Shown here piece after piece: positions 53,508 to 62,331 of a DNA stretch of 64,000 nucleotides (position 1 is the first letter of the stretch; each line of letters opens with the position of its first letter). This stretch comes from an uncultured Eubacterium sp. Its GTDB lineage: Bacteria; Bacillota; Clostridia; Lachnospirales; Lachnospiraceae. Position numbers and translations under genes: made by a program. The stretch spans positions 34,604-98,603 of the forward strand of contig CAJTLS010000004.1 of the NCBI GenBank assembly GCA_910577295.1. Reading direction: 5' to 3'. A model generated the notes under the pieces. The model worked only from the letters and a program-made list of their open reading frames with translations, was not told the DNA's origin and did no database searches.

Positions 53508-54167
53508 ATGAAATTTTTTGTTGACACAGCGAAAATTGAGGACATCAAAAAAGCCGAAGAAATGGGTGTAATCTGTGGTGTAACGACCAATCCGTCGTTG
53601 ATTGCCAAAGAGGGCGGAAGAAGTCAGGAAGATGTACTGAAAGAAATCGCTTCTATTGTGGACGGGCCAATCAGTGGAGAGGTTAAGGCCACTACAGTGG
53701 ACGCAGAAGGTATGATTGCAGAAGGCAGAGAAATTGCCAAGCTTCATGAGAATATGGTTGTTAAAATTCCGATGACAGTGGAAGGTTTGAAAGCAACAAA
53801 GGTACTTGCTTCTGAAGGTATCAAGTGTAATGTGACTTTAATTTTTAGTGCGAATCAGGCTCTTTTGGCAGCGAAAGCAGGAGCCGCTTATGTATCTCCA
53901 TTCTTAGGACGTTTAGATGATATTTCACAGCCGGGTATTGATTTGATTGAGAGTATTGCTGAGATTTTTGCCAACGATCCGGAGATTGATACGGAGATTA
54001 TTGCAGCCAGCATTCGTAATCCAATTCATGTTACGGATTGTGCTTTGGCAGGCGCTGATATTGCTACCGTGCCGTATGGTGTAATCGAGCAGATGACGAA
54101 GCATCCATTGACGGATATTGGTGTTGATAAATTCCAGAAAGACTATATCGCAGTATTTGGAAAGTAA
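53508..54167 (+). CDS. Transaldolase / fructose-6-phosphate aldolase family (TalC-like)
   Basis: 219 residues, the short decameric-type transaldolase. The N-terminus MKFFVDTAKIEDIKKA, the GVTTNPSL motif and the Schiff-base lysine in VVKIPMT are typical. Downstream CNVTLIFS and YVSPFLGRLDD complete the barrel. Family members are either transaldolases or fructose-6-phosphate aldolases and are hard to separate by sequence; split transketolase genes next door favour transaldolase in the non-oxidative pentose phosphate pathway. RBS GGAGGG. Confidence 0.92.
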   Translation: MKFFVDTAKIEDIKKAEEMGVICGVTTNPSLIAKEGGRSQEDVLKEIASIVDGPISGEVKATTVDAEGMIAEGREIAKLHENMVVKIPMTVEGLKATKVLASEGIKCNVTLIFSANQALLAAKAGAAYVSPFLGRLDDISQPGIDLIESIAEIFANDPEIDTEIIAASIRNPIHVTDCALAGADIATVPYGVIEQMTKHPLTDIGVDKFQKDYIAVFGK

Positions 54168-54191
54168 AATAGTGTGAACTTTTTACACGGC

Positions 54192-54232
54192 ACTTTGTGT
54201 CTGCGCGCTGCCCGGCACAAAGTTAATTTATG
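54192..54232 (+). terminator. Hairpin between transaldolase and transketolase genes
   Basis: ACTTTGTGTC (54192-54201) pairs with GGCACAAAGT (54214-54223) over 10 bp with one G-U, followed by TAATTTAT. The U-tract is interrupted, so partial termination is likely. Confidence 0.5.
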
Positions 54233-54265
54233 CGCAAAAGCAGTGCAGAAATGGGGATTATTAAT

Positions 54266-55102
54266 ATGAATAAAACAGAACTTCAGAAAATGGCTGTTGA
54301 AGTTCGTAAGGGCGCAGTAACCGGTGTCTATCATGCAAAATCAGGACATCCCGGCGGCTCTCTTTCAGCAGCAGACATTTATACATATCTTTTCTTCGAA
54401 GAGTTGTCCATTGACCCGAAAAACCCGGATAAAGCAGACCGTGACCGCTTTGTGCTGAGTAAGGGTCATACGGCGCCGGGATATTATTCTGCTTTGGCAA
54501 ATCGTGGTTTCTTCCCGGTAGAGGATTTGGAAACCCTTCGTAAGGTCGGTTCTTATTTGCAAGGACATCCAGATAAGAAACATATTCCGGGCGTGGATAT
54601 GTCCAGCGGTTCTCTGGGACAGGGTATATCTGCAGCAGTCGGCATGGCGCTTTCGGCGAAACTCAGTGATGAAGATTATCGCGTGTATACGCTTCTCGGA
54701 GACGGGGAAATTCAGGAAGGACAGGTTTGGGAGGCTGCTATGTTTGCCGGCCATCGCAAGTTGGACAACTTTGTTGCCATTGTAGATAATAACAATCTTC
54801 AGATTGACGGCGCTGTTGATGAAGTATGTACGCCGTATCCGATTGATGAGAAATTTAAAGCATTTAATTTCCATGTAATCAATGTTGACGGCCACGATTT
54901 CGATGCTTTGAAAGCAGCTTTTGATGAGGCAAAGGCAACAAAAGGACAGCCGACGGCAATTATCGCAAAGACAGTGAAAGGAAAAGGAGTTTCTTTCATG
55001 GAGAATCAGGCGAGCTGGCATGGAACTGCTCCGAATGACGAGCAGTATGCACAGGCAATGGAAGAATTAGAGAAAGCAGGTGAGTCATTATGTCAGAAGT
55101 AA
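54266..55102 (+). CDS. Transketolase, N-terminal (TPP-binding) subunit
   Basis: 278 residues corresponding to the first domain of transketolase. It has KSGHPGGSLSAADI at the N-terminus, the thiamine-diphosphate motif GDGEIQEG...NNN in DGEIQEGQVWEAA, and SWHGTAPN at the end. It forms an active enzyme with the C-terminal subunit encoded next; their genes overlap by 13 bp. It moves two-carbon units between sugar phosphates and supplies erythrose-4-phosphate to the shikimate pathway (aroA downstream). ATG 54266 follows GGGGA; 12 in-frame codons upstream lack an RBS. Confidence 0.93.
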   Translation: MNKTELQKMAVEVRKGAVTGVYHAKSGHPGGSLSAADIYTYLFFEELSIDPKNPDKADRDRFVLSKGHTAPGYYSALANRGFFPVEDLETLRKVGSYLQGHPDKKHIPGVDMSSGSLGQGISAAVGMALSAKLSDEDYRVYTLLGDGEIQEGQVWEAAMFAGHRKLDNFVAIVDNNNLQIDGAVDEVCTPYPIDEKFKAFNFHVINVDGHDFDALKAAFDEAKATKGQPTAIIAKTVKGKGVSFMENQASWHGTAPNDEQYAQAMEELEKAGESLCQK

Positions 55103-56031
55103 AGAAGATTGCAACTCGTGAGAGTTATGGAAATGCACTTGCAGAACTTGGTGCAGAGTTTGACAACCTTGTTGTTCTGGACGCTGACCTTGCTGCCGCT
55201 ACAAAGACTGGTGTATTCAAAAAAGCTTTTCCGGAACGTCATATTGATTGCGGAATTGCAGAGTGTAATATGATGGGGATTGCGGCAGGACTTGCGGCAA
55301 CGGGAAAAGTTCCGTTCGCCAGTTCTTTCGCTATGTTTGCAGCGGGACGTGCCTTTGAGCAGGTTCGTAATTCTATTGCTTACCCACAGTTAAATGTAAA
55401 GATTGGCGCAACTCATGCCGGTATTTCAGTAGGTGAAGATGGCGCGACACATCAGTGTAATGAAGATGTCGCTTTAATGCGTACTATCCCGGGCATGACG
55501 GTAATTGTACCATCTGATGATGTAGAGGCTAAAGCGGCCGTACGTGCGGCATATGAGCATAAAGGGCCTTGTTATTTGCGTTTTGGACGGTTGGCAGTAC
55601 CGGTTATCAACGATACTCCGGATTACAAGTTTGAACTTGGCAAGGGAGTTGTTCTCCGCGAAGGTAAGGATGTGACTATCGTGGCATCCGGTCTTCCGGT
55701 GTCTAATTGTCTGGAAGCGGCAGAGAAACTTGCTGCGGACGGTATTGATGCAAAAGTAATTAATATACATACAATAAAACCGTTGGATGAGGAATTGATT
55801 GTTGCTTCCGCAAAAGAGACAGGTAAAGTCGTAACCGTGGAAGAGCATTCCGTTATCGGCGGTCTGGGAAGCGCCGTATGCGACGTGCTTTCCGAGAAAG
55901 CGCCGACGCCGGTATGTAAGATTGGTGTCAATGATGTATTTGGAGAATCCGGCCCTGCCGTTGAATTAGTTTCCAAATATGGTTTGGATGCAGACAGCAT
56001 CTATGAGAAAGTAAAGGCTTTCTGTAAATAA
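55090..56031 (+). CDS. Transketolase, C-terminal (pyrimidine-binding) subunit
   Basis: 313 residues corresponding to the second and third domains. The catalytic Glu that activates thiamine diphosphate is in CGIAECNMMGIAAGLA. PSDDVEAKAA and VTVEEHSVIGGLGS are typical of the pyrimidine and C-terminal domains. It overlaps the first subunit gene, so stoichiometric synthesis is expected. Split transketolases of this kind are usual in Clostridia and archaea. Confidence 0.93.
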   Translation: MSEVKKIATRESYGNALAELGAEFDNLVVLDADLAAATKTGVFKKAFPERHIDCGIAECNMMGIAAGLAATGKVPFASSFAMFAAGRAFEQVRNSIAYPQLNVKIGATHAGISVGEDGATHQCNEDVALMRTIPGMTVIVPSDDVEAKAAVRAAYEHKGPCYLRFGRLAVPVINDTPDYKFELGKGVVLREGKDVTIVASGLPVSNCLEAAEKLAADGIDAKVINIHTIKPLDEELIVASAKETGKVVTVEEHSVIGGLGSAVCDVLSEKAPTPVCKIGVNDVFGESGPAVELVSKYGLDADSIYEKVKAFCK

Positions 56032-56053
56032 ATGAAGTATCGGGGTTTTGCTT

Positions 56054-56150
56054 GAATGTGATTTTATTGTTTTCTTTGTGCTTTTTTTGGAAAGGACAGA
56101 GGAACGTCAGGGTATGCATAATCACATTCTACGGCGAAACCCTGTTTTTT
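56054..56150 (+). promoter_or_regulatory. Leader with alternative stems ahead of aroA
   Basis: GAATGTGATT (56054-56063) is complementary to AATCACATTC (56120-56129). CAGGGT (56108-56113) pairs with ACCCTG (56139-56144) and is followed by TTTTTTTC. The long stem's right arm lies inside the loop of the terminator-like stem, so the two structures compete. It may be a simple terminator for the transketolase operon or an attenuator of aroA. Confidence 0.45.
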
Positions 56151-56205
56151 TCTTATTTTATAGGAAAATTCGATATTTTAAAAATAGAAAGAGGAGGAAG
56201 TGGGA

Positions 56206-57528
56206 ATGAAGCAATACCGGATGAAGCCGTTTGTCACACCGCCTGAATTTGACGTTACCGTGCCGGGTTCCAAAAGTATTACGAACCGCGCGCTTCTTCT
56301 GGCCGCTCTGGCAGAGGGAAGAAGTGTTTTGAAAGGAGTTCTGTTCAGTGATGATTCGCGTGTGTTTATGGATGCCCTTCAAACACTGGGATATAACATT
56401 ATCATTGACGAGGCAGTCAATGAGGTGACGATAGACGGCAGGGGAACCCATATTCCTGAAAAGAAAGCGGATATCTATGTAGGGAGTGCGGGAACAGCCG
56501 CCCGTTTTCTGACGGCGATGCTCGCTCTATCTGGAGGACAGTACGAGATGAGCGCTTCCGAGCAGATGAGCAGCCGTCCCATGCGTCCTCTGTTAGAAGT
56601 GTTGGAGAGCCTCGGAGCAAAATTTGTATATAAGAAAGAGTCATACGCCTTTCCATTCTCTATTTTGGGAAGAGAGGATGTGTCATGTGACAAGGTGTAT
56701 TTGAATATAGATGAAAGCAGTCAGTTTCTGAGTGCCCTGTTGCTGAACAGTGTTTTTTGTCCAGATGGTCTGTCCGTACATCTGACGGGAAAGAGAGATG
56801 CAAAAGCTTATGTGGATATAACGATGAAGATGATGAAAGCGTTTGGCGGACAGATGAGGCAGCACGGCGAACACGAATATGAACTGTTGCCGCAACAGCG
56901 TTATACGGCTGCCGAATATGTGATTGAGCCCGATGTATCTGCCGCCTGTTATTTTTACGGGATGGCTGCCATAAATGGGGGACGAATCAGAGTCAATCAC
57001 GTCCATTTTGACAGCACACAGGGGGATATTGCCTTTATCCGTGTACTGGAACTGATGGGATGCCAAGTGAAGGATACGGAGCAGGGAATTGTTGTTGGCG
57101 GGCCGGTAAACAAAGATGGGGAAAAGGTTCTTCAGGGGATGGAAGTCAATATGAGCAATTTTTCCGACCAGACAATGACATTGGCGGCAATCGCCGTCTT
57201 TGCGTGGGGGGATACAACGATAACCGGCGTGGAGCATATCCGCCGGCAGGAATCAAATCGAATCAAAGGAATCGTAACCGAACTAAACCGCCTCGGAATT
57301 GCCTGCGAAGAGAGAGAAGACGGAGTGGTGATTCATTCCGGCAAAGTGAGGGCCTCGAGAGAACATCCGGTTGAAATCCAGACATATGAAGACCACCGGA
57401 TGGCTATGGCGTTTGCCTTGATTGGTACGAGAGAGGAGGGAATTGTTATTGACAATCCTCTCTGCTGCAGAAAAACGTTTGAAAATTATTTTGAACTGTT
57501 GACAAAATTGAATTTACGATTAGAATAA
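56206..57528 (+). CDS. aroA: 3-phosphoshikimate 1-carboxyvinyltransferase (EPSP synthase)
   Basis: 440 residues. It joins shikimate-3-phosphate and PEP in the sixth step of the shikimate pathway. Substrate-binding motifs are GSKSITNRALLLAALA, SAGTAARFLTAM, RRQESNRIKG and EDHRMAMAFAL. The segment SAGTAAR, where classical class I enzymes have NAGTAMR, suggests a class II-like variant. ATG 56206 follows GGAGGAAG; a GTG at 56200 is in frame but overlaps the RBS. The argS gene starts 39 bp downstream. Confidence 0.95.
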   Translation: MKQYRMKPFVTPPEFDVTVPGSKSITNRALLLAALAEGRSVLKGVLFSDDSRVFMDALQTLGYNIIIDEAVNEVTIDGRGTHIPEKKADIYVGSAGTAARFLTAMLALSGGQYEMSASEQMSSRPMRPLLEVLESLGAKFVYKKESYAFPFSILGREDVSCDKVYLNIDESSQFLSALLLNSVFCPDGLSVHLTGKRDAKAYVDITMKMMKAFGGQMRQHGEHEYELLPQQRYTAAEYVIEPDVSAACYFYGMAAINGGRIRVNHVHFDSTQGDIAFIRVLELMGCQVKDTEQGIVVGGPVNKDGEKVLQGMEVNMSNFSDQTMTLAAIAVFAWGDTTITGVEHIRRQESNRIKGIVTELNRLGIACEEREDGVVIHSGKVRASREHPVEIQTYEDHRMAMAFALIGTREEGIVIDNPLCCRKTFENYFELLTKLNLRLE

Positions 57529-57567
57529 AAAGGAAATAGAAAGTCTGTACAGAAACGGGGGAATACC

Positions 57568-59337
57568 ATGAAAAAGGTAATAGATATTTTAAGAGAAAAG
57601 GTGACAGATGGTTTTGTAAAGGCCGGATATGATGAAAAATACGGAATGATTAGTGTGAGTAACCGTCCGGATTTATGCCAATATCAGTGTAATGGAGCGA
57701 TGGCTGCGGCTAAGGAATACAAAAAAGCTCCGTTTCAGATTGCCGGTGAAGTGGTAGAACAATTGAGCAGCGAAGCTGTTTTTGCGCAGATTGAGGCGGT
57801 GAATCCGGGGTTTATTAATATTACCGTGAGCGGAGATTTTCTAGCGGAACAGGCGGAGCGCATGAATGAGGAAGAGCGTTTTGGTGTGGCATTGCCGGAG
57901 AAGCAGAAAACGATTGTGATTGACTATGGCGGGGCAAACGTAGCGAAGCCATTGCATGTAGGGCATCTGCGTCCGGCCATCATTGGCGAAAGTGTTAAGC
58001 GCATTTGCCGTTTTATGGGCGATAACGTGATTGGTGACGTTCATCTCGGTGATTGGGGATTACAAATTGGACTCATTATTCAGGAAGTGAAAACAAGACA
58101 GCCGGAATTACCGTATTTTCAGGATGATTTTGCTGGAGAGTATCCACAGGAGCCGCCGTTTACCATAAGTGATTTGGAGCAGATTTATCCGCATGCGAGC
58201 GCCTATTCAAAAGAGCATGAGGACTATTTGCAGGCAGCACAGGAGATAACGGCAAAGTTACAGGATGGACACAGCGGCTATCGCGCCCTGTGGCAGCATA
58301 TATTAAATGTTTCCATCGAAGATTTGAAAAAGAATTACGATAGTTTACAGGTCTTTTTTGACTTGTGGAAAAAGGAAAGCGATGCCCAGCCGTATATACC
58401 GGAAATGGTAGAGAAGATGAAAGAAGACGGCATTGCCTATATGAGCGAGGGCGCTCTTGTCGTTGATATTTCCGAAGAGGGAGATAAAAAGGAACTGCCT
58501 CCGTGCCTGATTGTAAAATCGAATGGCGCGTCGCTGTATGCGACGACGGATTTGGCAACGATTGTGGAACGTGTGAAATTGTTTCAGCCGGACCAGATTA
58601 TTTATCTGGCGGATAAGAGACAGTCCTTACATTTCACACAGGTTTTTCGTACAGCTAAAAAGGCGAAACTTGTACAGCCGGAAGTCGGATTAAACTTCAT
58701 TGGCTTTGGCACGATGAATGGTAAAGACGGAAAACCATTCAAGACGAGAGATGGCGGCGTACTTCGTCTTCAATCATTGTGTGAACAGATTAATGCCGAA
58801 GTATATAAAAAGATGAAAGAAAACCGTGAATATAGCGTGGACGAGGCGGAGGCAATTGCGGCCAAAGTCGGGCTGGCAGCTTTAAAATACGGCGATTTGT
58901 CCAATCAGGCGTCGAAAGATTATATTTTTGATATCGAGCGCTTCGCATCGTTTGAGGGGAATACGGGGCCGTATATTTTATATACAATTGTGCGGATTAA
59001 GTCACTGGTTGGCAGATATGAGGAAGAGGGAGGCGTCTTGTCATCCGATAGCAGGCTTATGCCGCCGGCAAGCGCGAGTGAGACGAAAGTATATTTAACG
59101 TTAAGCAGATTTGCGGATATGGTGGAGGCAGCTTATGCCGAGCTTGCTCCAAATAAAATCTGCCAGTATATTTTTGAATTGTCTGAAAGTGTAAACCATT
59201 TTTACCACGAAACAAAAGTACTGACAGAAGAAGATGAAGAGAGGAAAAACTCTTATATTAAGCTGCTTCGTCTTGTACAGAGAGTACTGGAATGCTGTAT
59301 TGACATGCTTGGTTTTGAGGCGCCGGATAAGATGTGA
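57568..59337 (+). CDS. argS: Arginyl-tRNA synthetase
   Basis: 589-residue class I tRNA synthetase charging tRNA-Arg. The HIGH motif appears as KPLHVGHLRPAIIGE, and the N-terminal Add1 domain precedes it. The KMSKS position reads NGKDGKPFKTRDGG, the variant usual in ArgRS. The C-terminal all-alpha anticodon domain ends in the expected LGFEAPDKM. No T-box or other leader structure is visible in the 39 bp after aroA, so it probably depends on the aroA transcript. Confidence 0.95.
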   Translation: MKKVIDILREKVTDGFVKAGYDEKYGMISVSNRPDLCQYQCNGAMAAAKEYKKAPFQIAGEVVEQLSSEAVFAQIEAVNPGFINITVSGDFLAEQAERMNEEERFGVALPEKQKTIVIDYGGANVAKPLHVGHLRPAIIGESVKRICRFMGDNVIGDVHLGDWGLQIGLIIQEVKTRQPELPYFQDDFAGEYPQEPPFTISDLEQIYPHASAYSKEHEDYLQAAQEITAKLQDGHSGYRALWQHILNVSIEDLKKNYDSLQVFFDLWKKESDAQPYIPEMVEKMKEDGIAYMSEGALVVDISEEGDKKELPPCLIVKSNGASLYATTDLATIVERVKLFQPDQIIYLADKRQSLHFTQVFRTAKKAKLVQPEVGLNFIGFGTMNGKDGKPFKTRDGGVLRLQSLCEQINAEVYKKMKENREYSVDEAEAIAAKVGLAALKYGDLSNQASKDYIFDIERFASFEGNTGPYILYTIVRIKSLVGRYEEEGGVLSSDSRLMPPASASETKVYLTLSRFADMVEAAYAELAPNKICQYIFELSESVNHFYHETKVLTEEDEERKNSYIKLLRLVQRVLECCIDMLGFEAPDKM

Positions 59338-59384
59338 TGGTATTTGGCGCGCATGAATACCGGAAGTTGTAAGGAGTGATTGTG

Positions 59385-60695
59385 ATGTATCGTGAAACAG
59401 CGCGATTAATAATGTATGGTCAACTAGGAGAAGATAGCATTCTTCTGCGTTTGAGTGATATTTTTGAGAGAGCGGCGCGCAAAAAAGAAGCGACGAAAGA
59501 GGAGCTGGTGCGGGCTGTTTACGACCAGATTTACCGCCTGCTTGATTTGGCGACGCGTTACGGTTTTGATGAAAATCTGTGGCAGTGTTATATTGCGTAC
59601 GTGCTTGCCACAAATGAAAATCCATTCAGCATTATTTGTGAAATGGTGGGAGCGTCGGATGACGGTACGGTCAATACGATTGTCAAACAGGATATGGAAT
59701 GCTTTTACCATCTTTTTCATTTTGAGTTTTCGCAATTGGAGGAACAACTGGGAATACGCTGTTTTGATATTTTATCGCACTATCATTCGATGGCAAAAGC
59801 AGAAAATACTTACAATAAGAGCGTCAGTGAGAAAGTTCGTGCGTTGGCGGACAATTTGCGAAAGGGCAAGGATGCCGAGGATATTTTTTATACGGTGACG
59901 GATTTTTACAGACGATATGGCGTCGGTAAATTCGGTTTAAATAAAGCGTTTCGCGTTGTTCACCGCGGCGAGCAGACAGTTTTATCCGCCATTACCCACA
60001 CGAGCGACGTGGAGTTAGATCAGTTGATTGGTTACGAGTGGCAGAAACAGCAGCTTATTGAAAATACGGAAGCGTTTGTTGAGGGGCGGAGAGCGAATAA
60101 CTGTCTGTTGTATGGAGACAGCGGTACGGGAAAATCGACCTGTATAAAAGCGATTTTGAATCAATATTACAATCGCGGCCTGCGGCTTGTGGAAGTATAT
60201 AAACATCAGTTTCAGGATTTGGCAGAGATTATTGGGCAAATCAAGAACCGCAATTATAAATTTATTATTTATATGGATGACTTGTCTTTTGAAGAATTTG
60301 AGGTAGAGTATAAATATCTGAAAGCGGTCATTGAGGGCGGCATGGAGGTGAAACCGGACAATGTATTGATTTACGCCACGTCGAACCGCCGGCATTTGAT
60401 TCGCGAGACGTGGAGCGACCGCTCCGATATGTCGCAGGATGAGTTGCACCATTCTGATACGGTACAAGAGAAGTTGTCGTTGGTCGCTCGTTTTGGCGTC
60501 AGCATCAATTTTGACCGTCCGCAAAAGAAAGAGTTTGACAGGATTGTGCTCGGATTGGCAAAAGCACATCCGGAAATCGCACTTAGTGAAGAAGAACTGC
60601 TGCGGCAGGCAAATGTGTGGAGTATGCGCAATGGAGGCCATTCCGGGCGTGTGGCAGAGCAGTTTATCATTCACTTGCAATCACTGGCAAAATAA
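59385..60695 (+). CDS. DUF815 family AAA-like ATPase
   Basis: 436 residues. The N-terminal ~200 residues are helical with no known motif. The ATPase half has Walker A YGDSGTGKST, Walker B-like FIIYMDDLSFE and a sensor-like YATSNRRHLIRE followed by SDRSD and SLVARFG, the DUF815 signature. The function is unknown; relatives look like AAA+ chaperone or DnaC-like ATPases. ATG 59385 is chosen over GTG 59376 for AAGGAG spacing. It lies between argS and yqeG-type genes in a single direction. Confidence 0.8.
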   Translation: MYRETARLIMYGQLGEDSILLRLSDIFERAARKKEATKEELVRAVYDQIYRLLDLATRYGFDENLWQCYIAYVLATNENPFSIICEMVGASDDGTVNTIVKQDMECFYHLFHFEFSQLEEQLGIRCFDILSHYHSMAKAENTYNKSVSEKVRALADNLRKGKDAEDIFYTVTDFYRRYGVGKFGLNKAFRVVHRGEQTVLSAITHTSDVELDQLIGYEWQKQQLIENTEAFVEGRRANNCLLYGDSGTGKSTCIKAILNQYYNRGLRLVEVYKHQFQDLAEIIGQIKNRNYKFIIYMDDLSFEEFEVEYKYLKAVIEGGMEVKPDNVLIYATSNRRHLIRETWSDRSDMSQDELHHSDTVQEKLSLVARFGVSINFDRPQKKEFDRIVLGLAKAHPEIALSEEELLRQANVWSMRNGGHSGRVAEQFIIHLQSLAK

Positions 60696-60715
60696 GCAGG
60701 AAAGGATAAGGCATT

Positions 60716-61276
60716 ATGTTTGAACGCTTTTTTCCCGACACAACGGTGTCATCAACGTATGCGATTGATTATGAAAAACTATATCAAGAGGGATATCGGG
60801 GTGTTTTGTTTGATATTGACAACACTCTGGTTGAGCATGGCAAAGAGGCGACAGAGCAGGCGAAAAAACTTTTTTCCCGCTTGCGGAGCATAGGTTTTGA
60901 ATGCTGCCTGATTTCAAATAACAAAAAGAAGCGGGTACATAGTTTTAATGAAAAGATAGGCGTACACACTGTTTTTAACGCGCATAAGCCTGCGAAAAAG
61001 GGTTATTATTATGCGATGGAACTGATGGATACAAGGCCGGAAAATACGGTATTTGTCGGAGACCAGCTATTTACCGATATTTTCGGAGCGAAACGTATCG
61101 GGTTAAAAAATTTTCTTGTAAAGCCGATAAATGAAAAAGAAGAGTTTCAGATTGTTTTGAAACGAAAACTGGAAAGTATTGTGTTAAAAGAATACCGTAT
61201 TAAGAAGCGGGAGGAGAAGAAAAAAAGAAGATGGGAAAAGAGATGGAAGAAAGATTATTTCAGTCCCTTGAAATAG
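60716..61276 (+). CDS. YqeG-type HAD phosphatase (subfamily IIIA)
   Basis: 186 residues. The HAD nucleophile motif is LFDIDNTLVEHG, motif II lies in CLISNNKKKRVH, and the acidic motif in VFVGDQLFTDIFGAKRI. YqeG relatives include phosphatidylglycerophosphate phosphatase-like enzymes; the exact substrate is uncertain. The C-terminal ~25 residues are unusually basic (KKREEKKKRRWEKRWKK). This tail is encoded where the gene overlaps the peptidase gene by 46 bp. Confidence 0.85.
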   Translation: MFERFFPDTTVSSTYAIDYEKLYQEGYRGVLFDIDNTLVEHGKEATEQAKKLFSRLRSIGFECCLISNNKKKRVHSFNEKIGVHTVFNAHKPAKKGYYYAMELMDTRPENTVFVGDQLFTDIFGAKRIGLKNFLVKPINEKEEFQIVLKRKLESIVLKEYRIKKREEKKKRRWEKRWKKDYFSPLK

Positions 61277-62331
61277 ATGCGCTCTTGCTGACCGGCACAC
61301 CTAATATGCGATATACCGTGGGGTTTACGGGAGAGGGGTATGTGTATCTGTCCAGAAAACATCGTATCGTTGTCACCGACGCCCGCTACACGGCGGCCGC
61401 GCGTGAAGAATGTGCGGATTGTGAAATTGTGGAGTGGAAAAAGGATGGGTATTATGCCACTCTGACAGCGTTTCTGCAGAAGGATGGTGTAAAAAGGCTC
61501 GGTTTTGAAGATTCGGCCATGACGGTGGCTTTTTATAATAAGCTGAATCATTCGTTTGCCGAAAAGGGGCTACGAGATGTAATTTGTGTTCCCGTACAAG
61601 ATAAGGTGGATTTTTGCCGCGCGGTAAAGACAGAGGAAGAGCAAAACCAGATTCGCAGGGCAGAGGCCATTGGAGATGCAGCTTTTAGCCGCATAGTAGA
61701 ACAATTACGGCCGGGGCTGACAGAAAAGCAGGTGGCGGCCCTTTTGGAATTTTATATGAAAGAGGCTGGAGCGGATGCTCTGAGTTTTGATACGATAGCG
61801 GCGTCTGGATATCATTCGGCAATGCCGCATGCCATACCGACGGATAAGAAACTGAAAGAGGGAGAATTTCTCACGATGGACTTTGGTTGCCGTTATCAGG
61901 GGTATTGCTCCGATATGACAAGAACGGTTGTCATTGGCAAGGCGGATGCCAGACAAAAGGAAATGTATGAGATAGTTCTGCGCGCGCAGCAGACAGCGCT
62001 GGCGGGTATTCGGCCGGGACTGACAGGAAAGGAAATTGACGCACTGGCCAGAGATGTTATTGAAGAAGCCGGATATGGAAAATATTTTACTCATTCTCTG
62101 GGCCATTCTTTAGGTTTGGAGATTCACGAGAGTCCGAACTTTTCCTCGAGGGAGGAGCGGCTCATTGAGACGGGAATGGTCATTACCGTGGAACCGGGAA
62201 TTTATATAGAGGGTTTTGGCGGTGTGAGAATCGAAGATGTTGTTATTATTACGGAGGATGGGTGTGAAAATATCACTCATTCGCCGAAACAAATAATAGA
62301 AATAGAAAAAGAAAAGGAGAGATATAGATGA
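61231..62331 (+). CDS. Xaa-Pro aminopeptidase (M24B)
   Basis: 366 residues: a creatinase-like N-domain and the pita-bread catalytic domain. The five metal ligands fit TMDFGC (Asp), YCSDMTRT (Asp), SLGHSLGLEIHE (His), ITVEPGI (Glu) and GVRIEDVV (Glu). It removes N-terminal residues before proline in the cytosol. ATG 61231 gives a complete domain; ATG 61243 is an alternative, and neither has an ideally spaced RBS. Translation is probably coupled to the overlapping yqeG-type gene. Its stop overlaps the next start (ATGA). Confidence 0.92.
   Translation: MGKEMEERLFQSLEIDALLLTGTPNMRYTVGFTGEGYVYLSRKHRIVVTDARYTAAAREECADCEIVEWKKDGYYATLTAFLQKDGVKRLGFEDSAMTVAFYNKLNHSFAEKGLRDVICVPVQDKVDFCRAVKTEEEQNQIRRAEAIGDAAFSRIVEQLRPGLTEKQVAALLEFYMKEAGADALSFDTIAASGYHSAMPHAIPTDKKLKEGEFLTMDFGCRYQGYCSDMTRTVVIGKADARQKEMYEIVLRAQQTALAGIRPGLTGKEIDALARDVIEEAGYGKYFTHSLGHSLGLEIHESPNFSSREERLIETGMVITVEPGIYIEGFGGVRIEDVVIITEDGCENITHSPKQIIEIEKEKERYR

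Noticed and set aside
57529..57567. T-box leader for argS
   Set aside because: Only 39 bp separate aroA and argS, too short for a T-box, and no such motif is visible.
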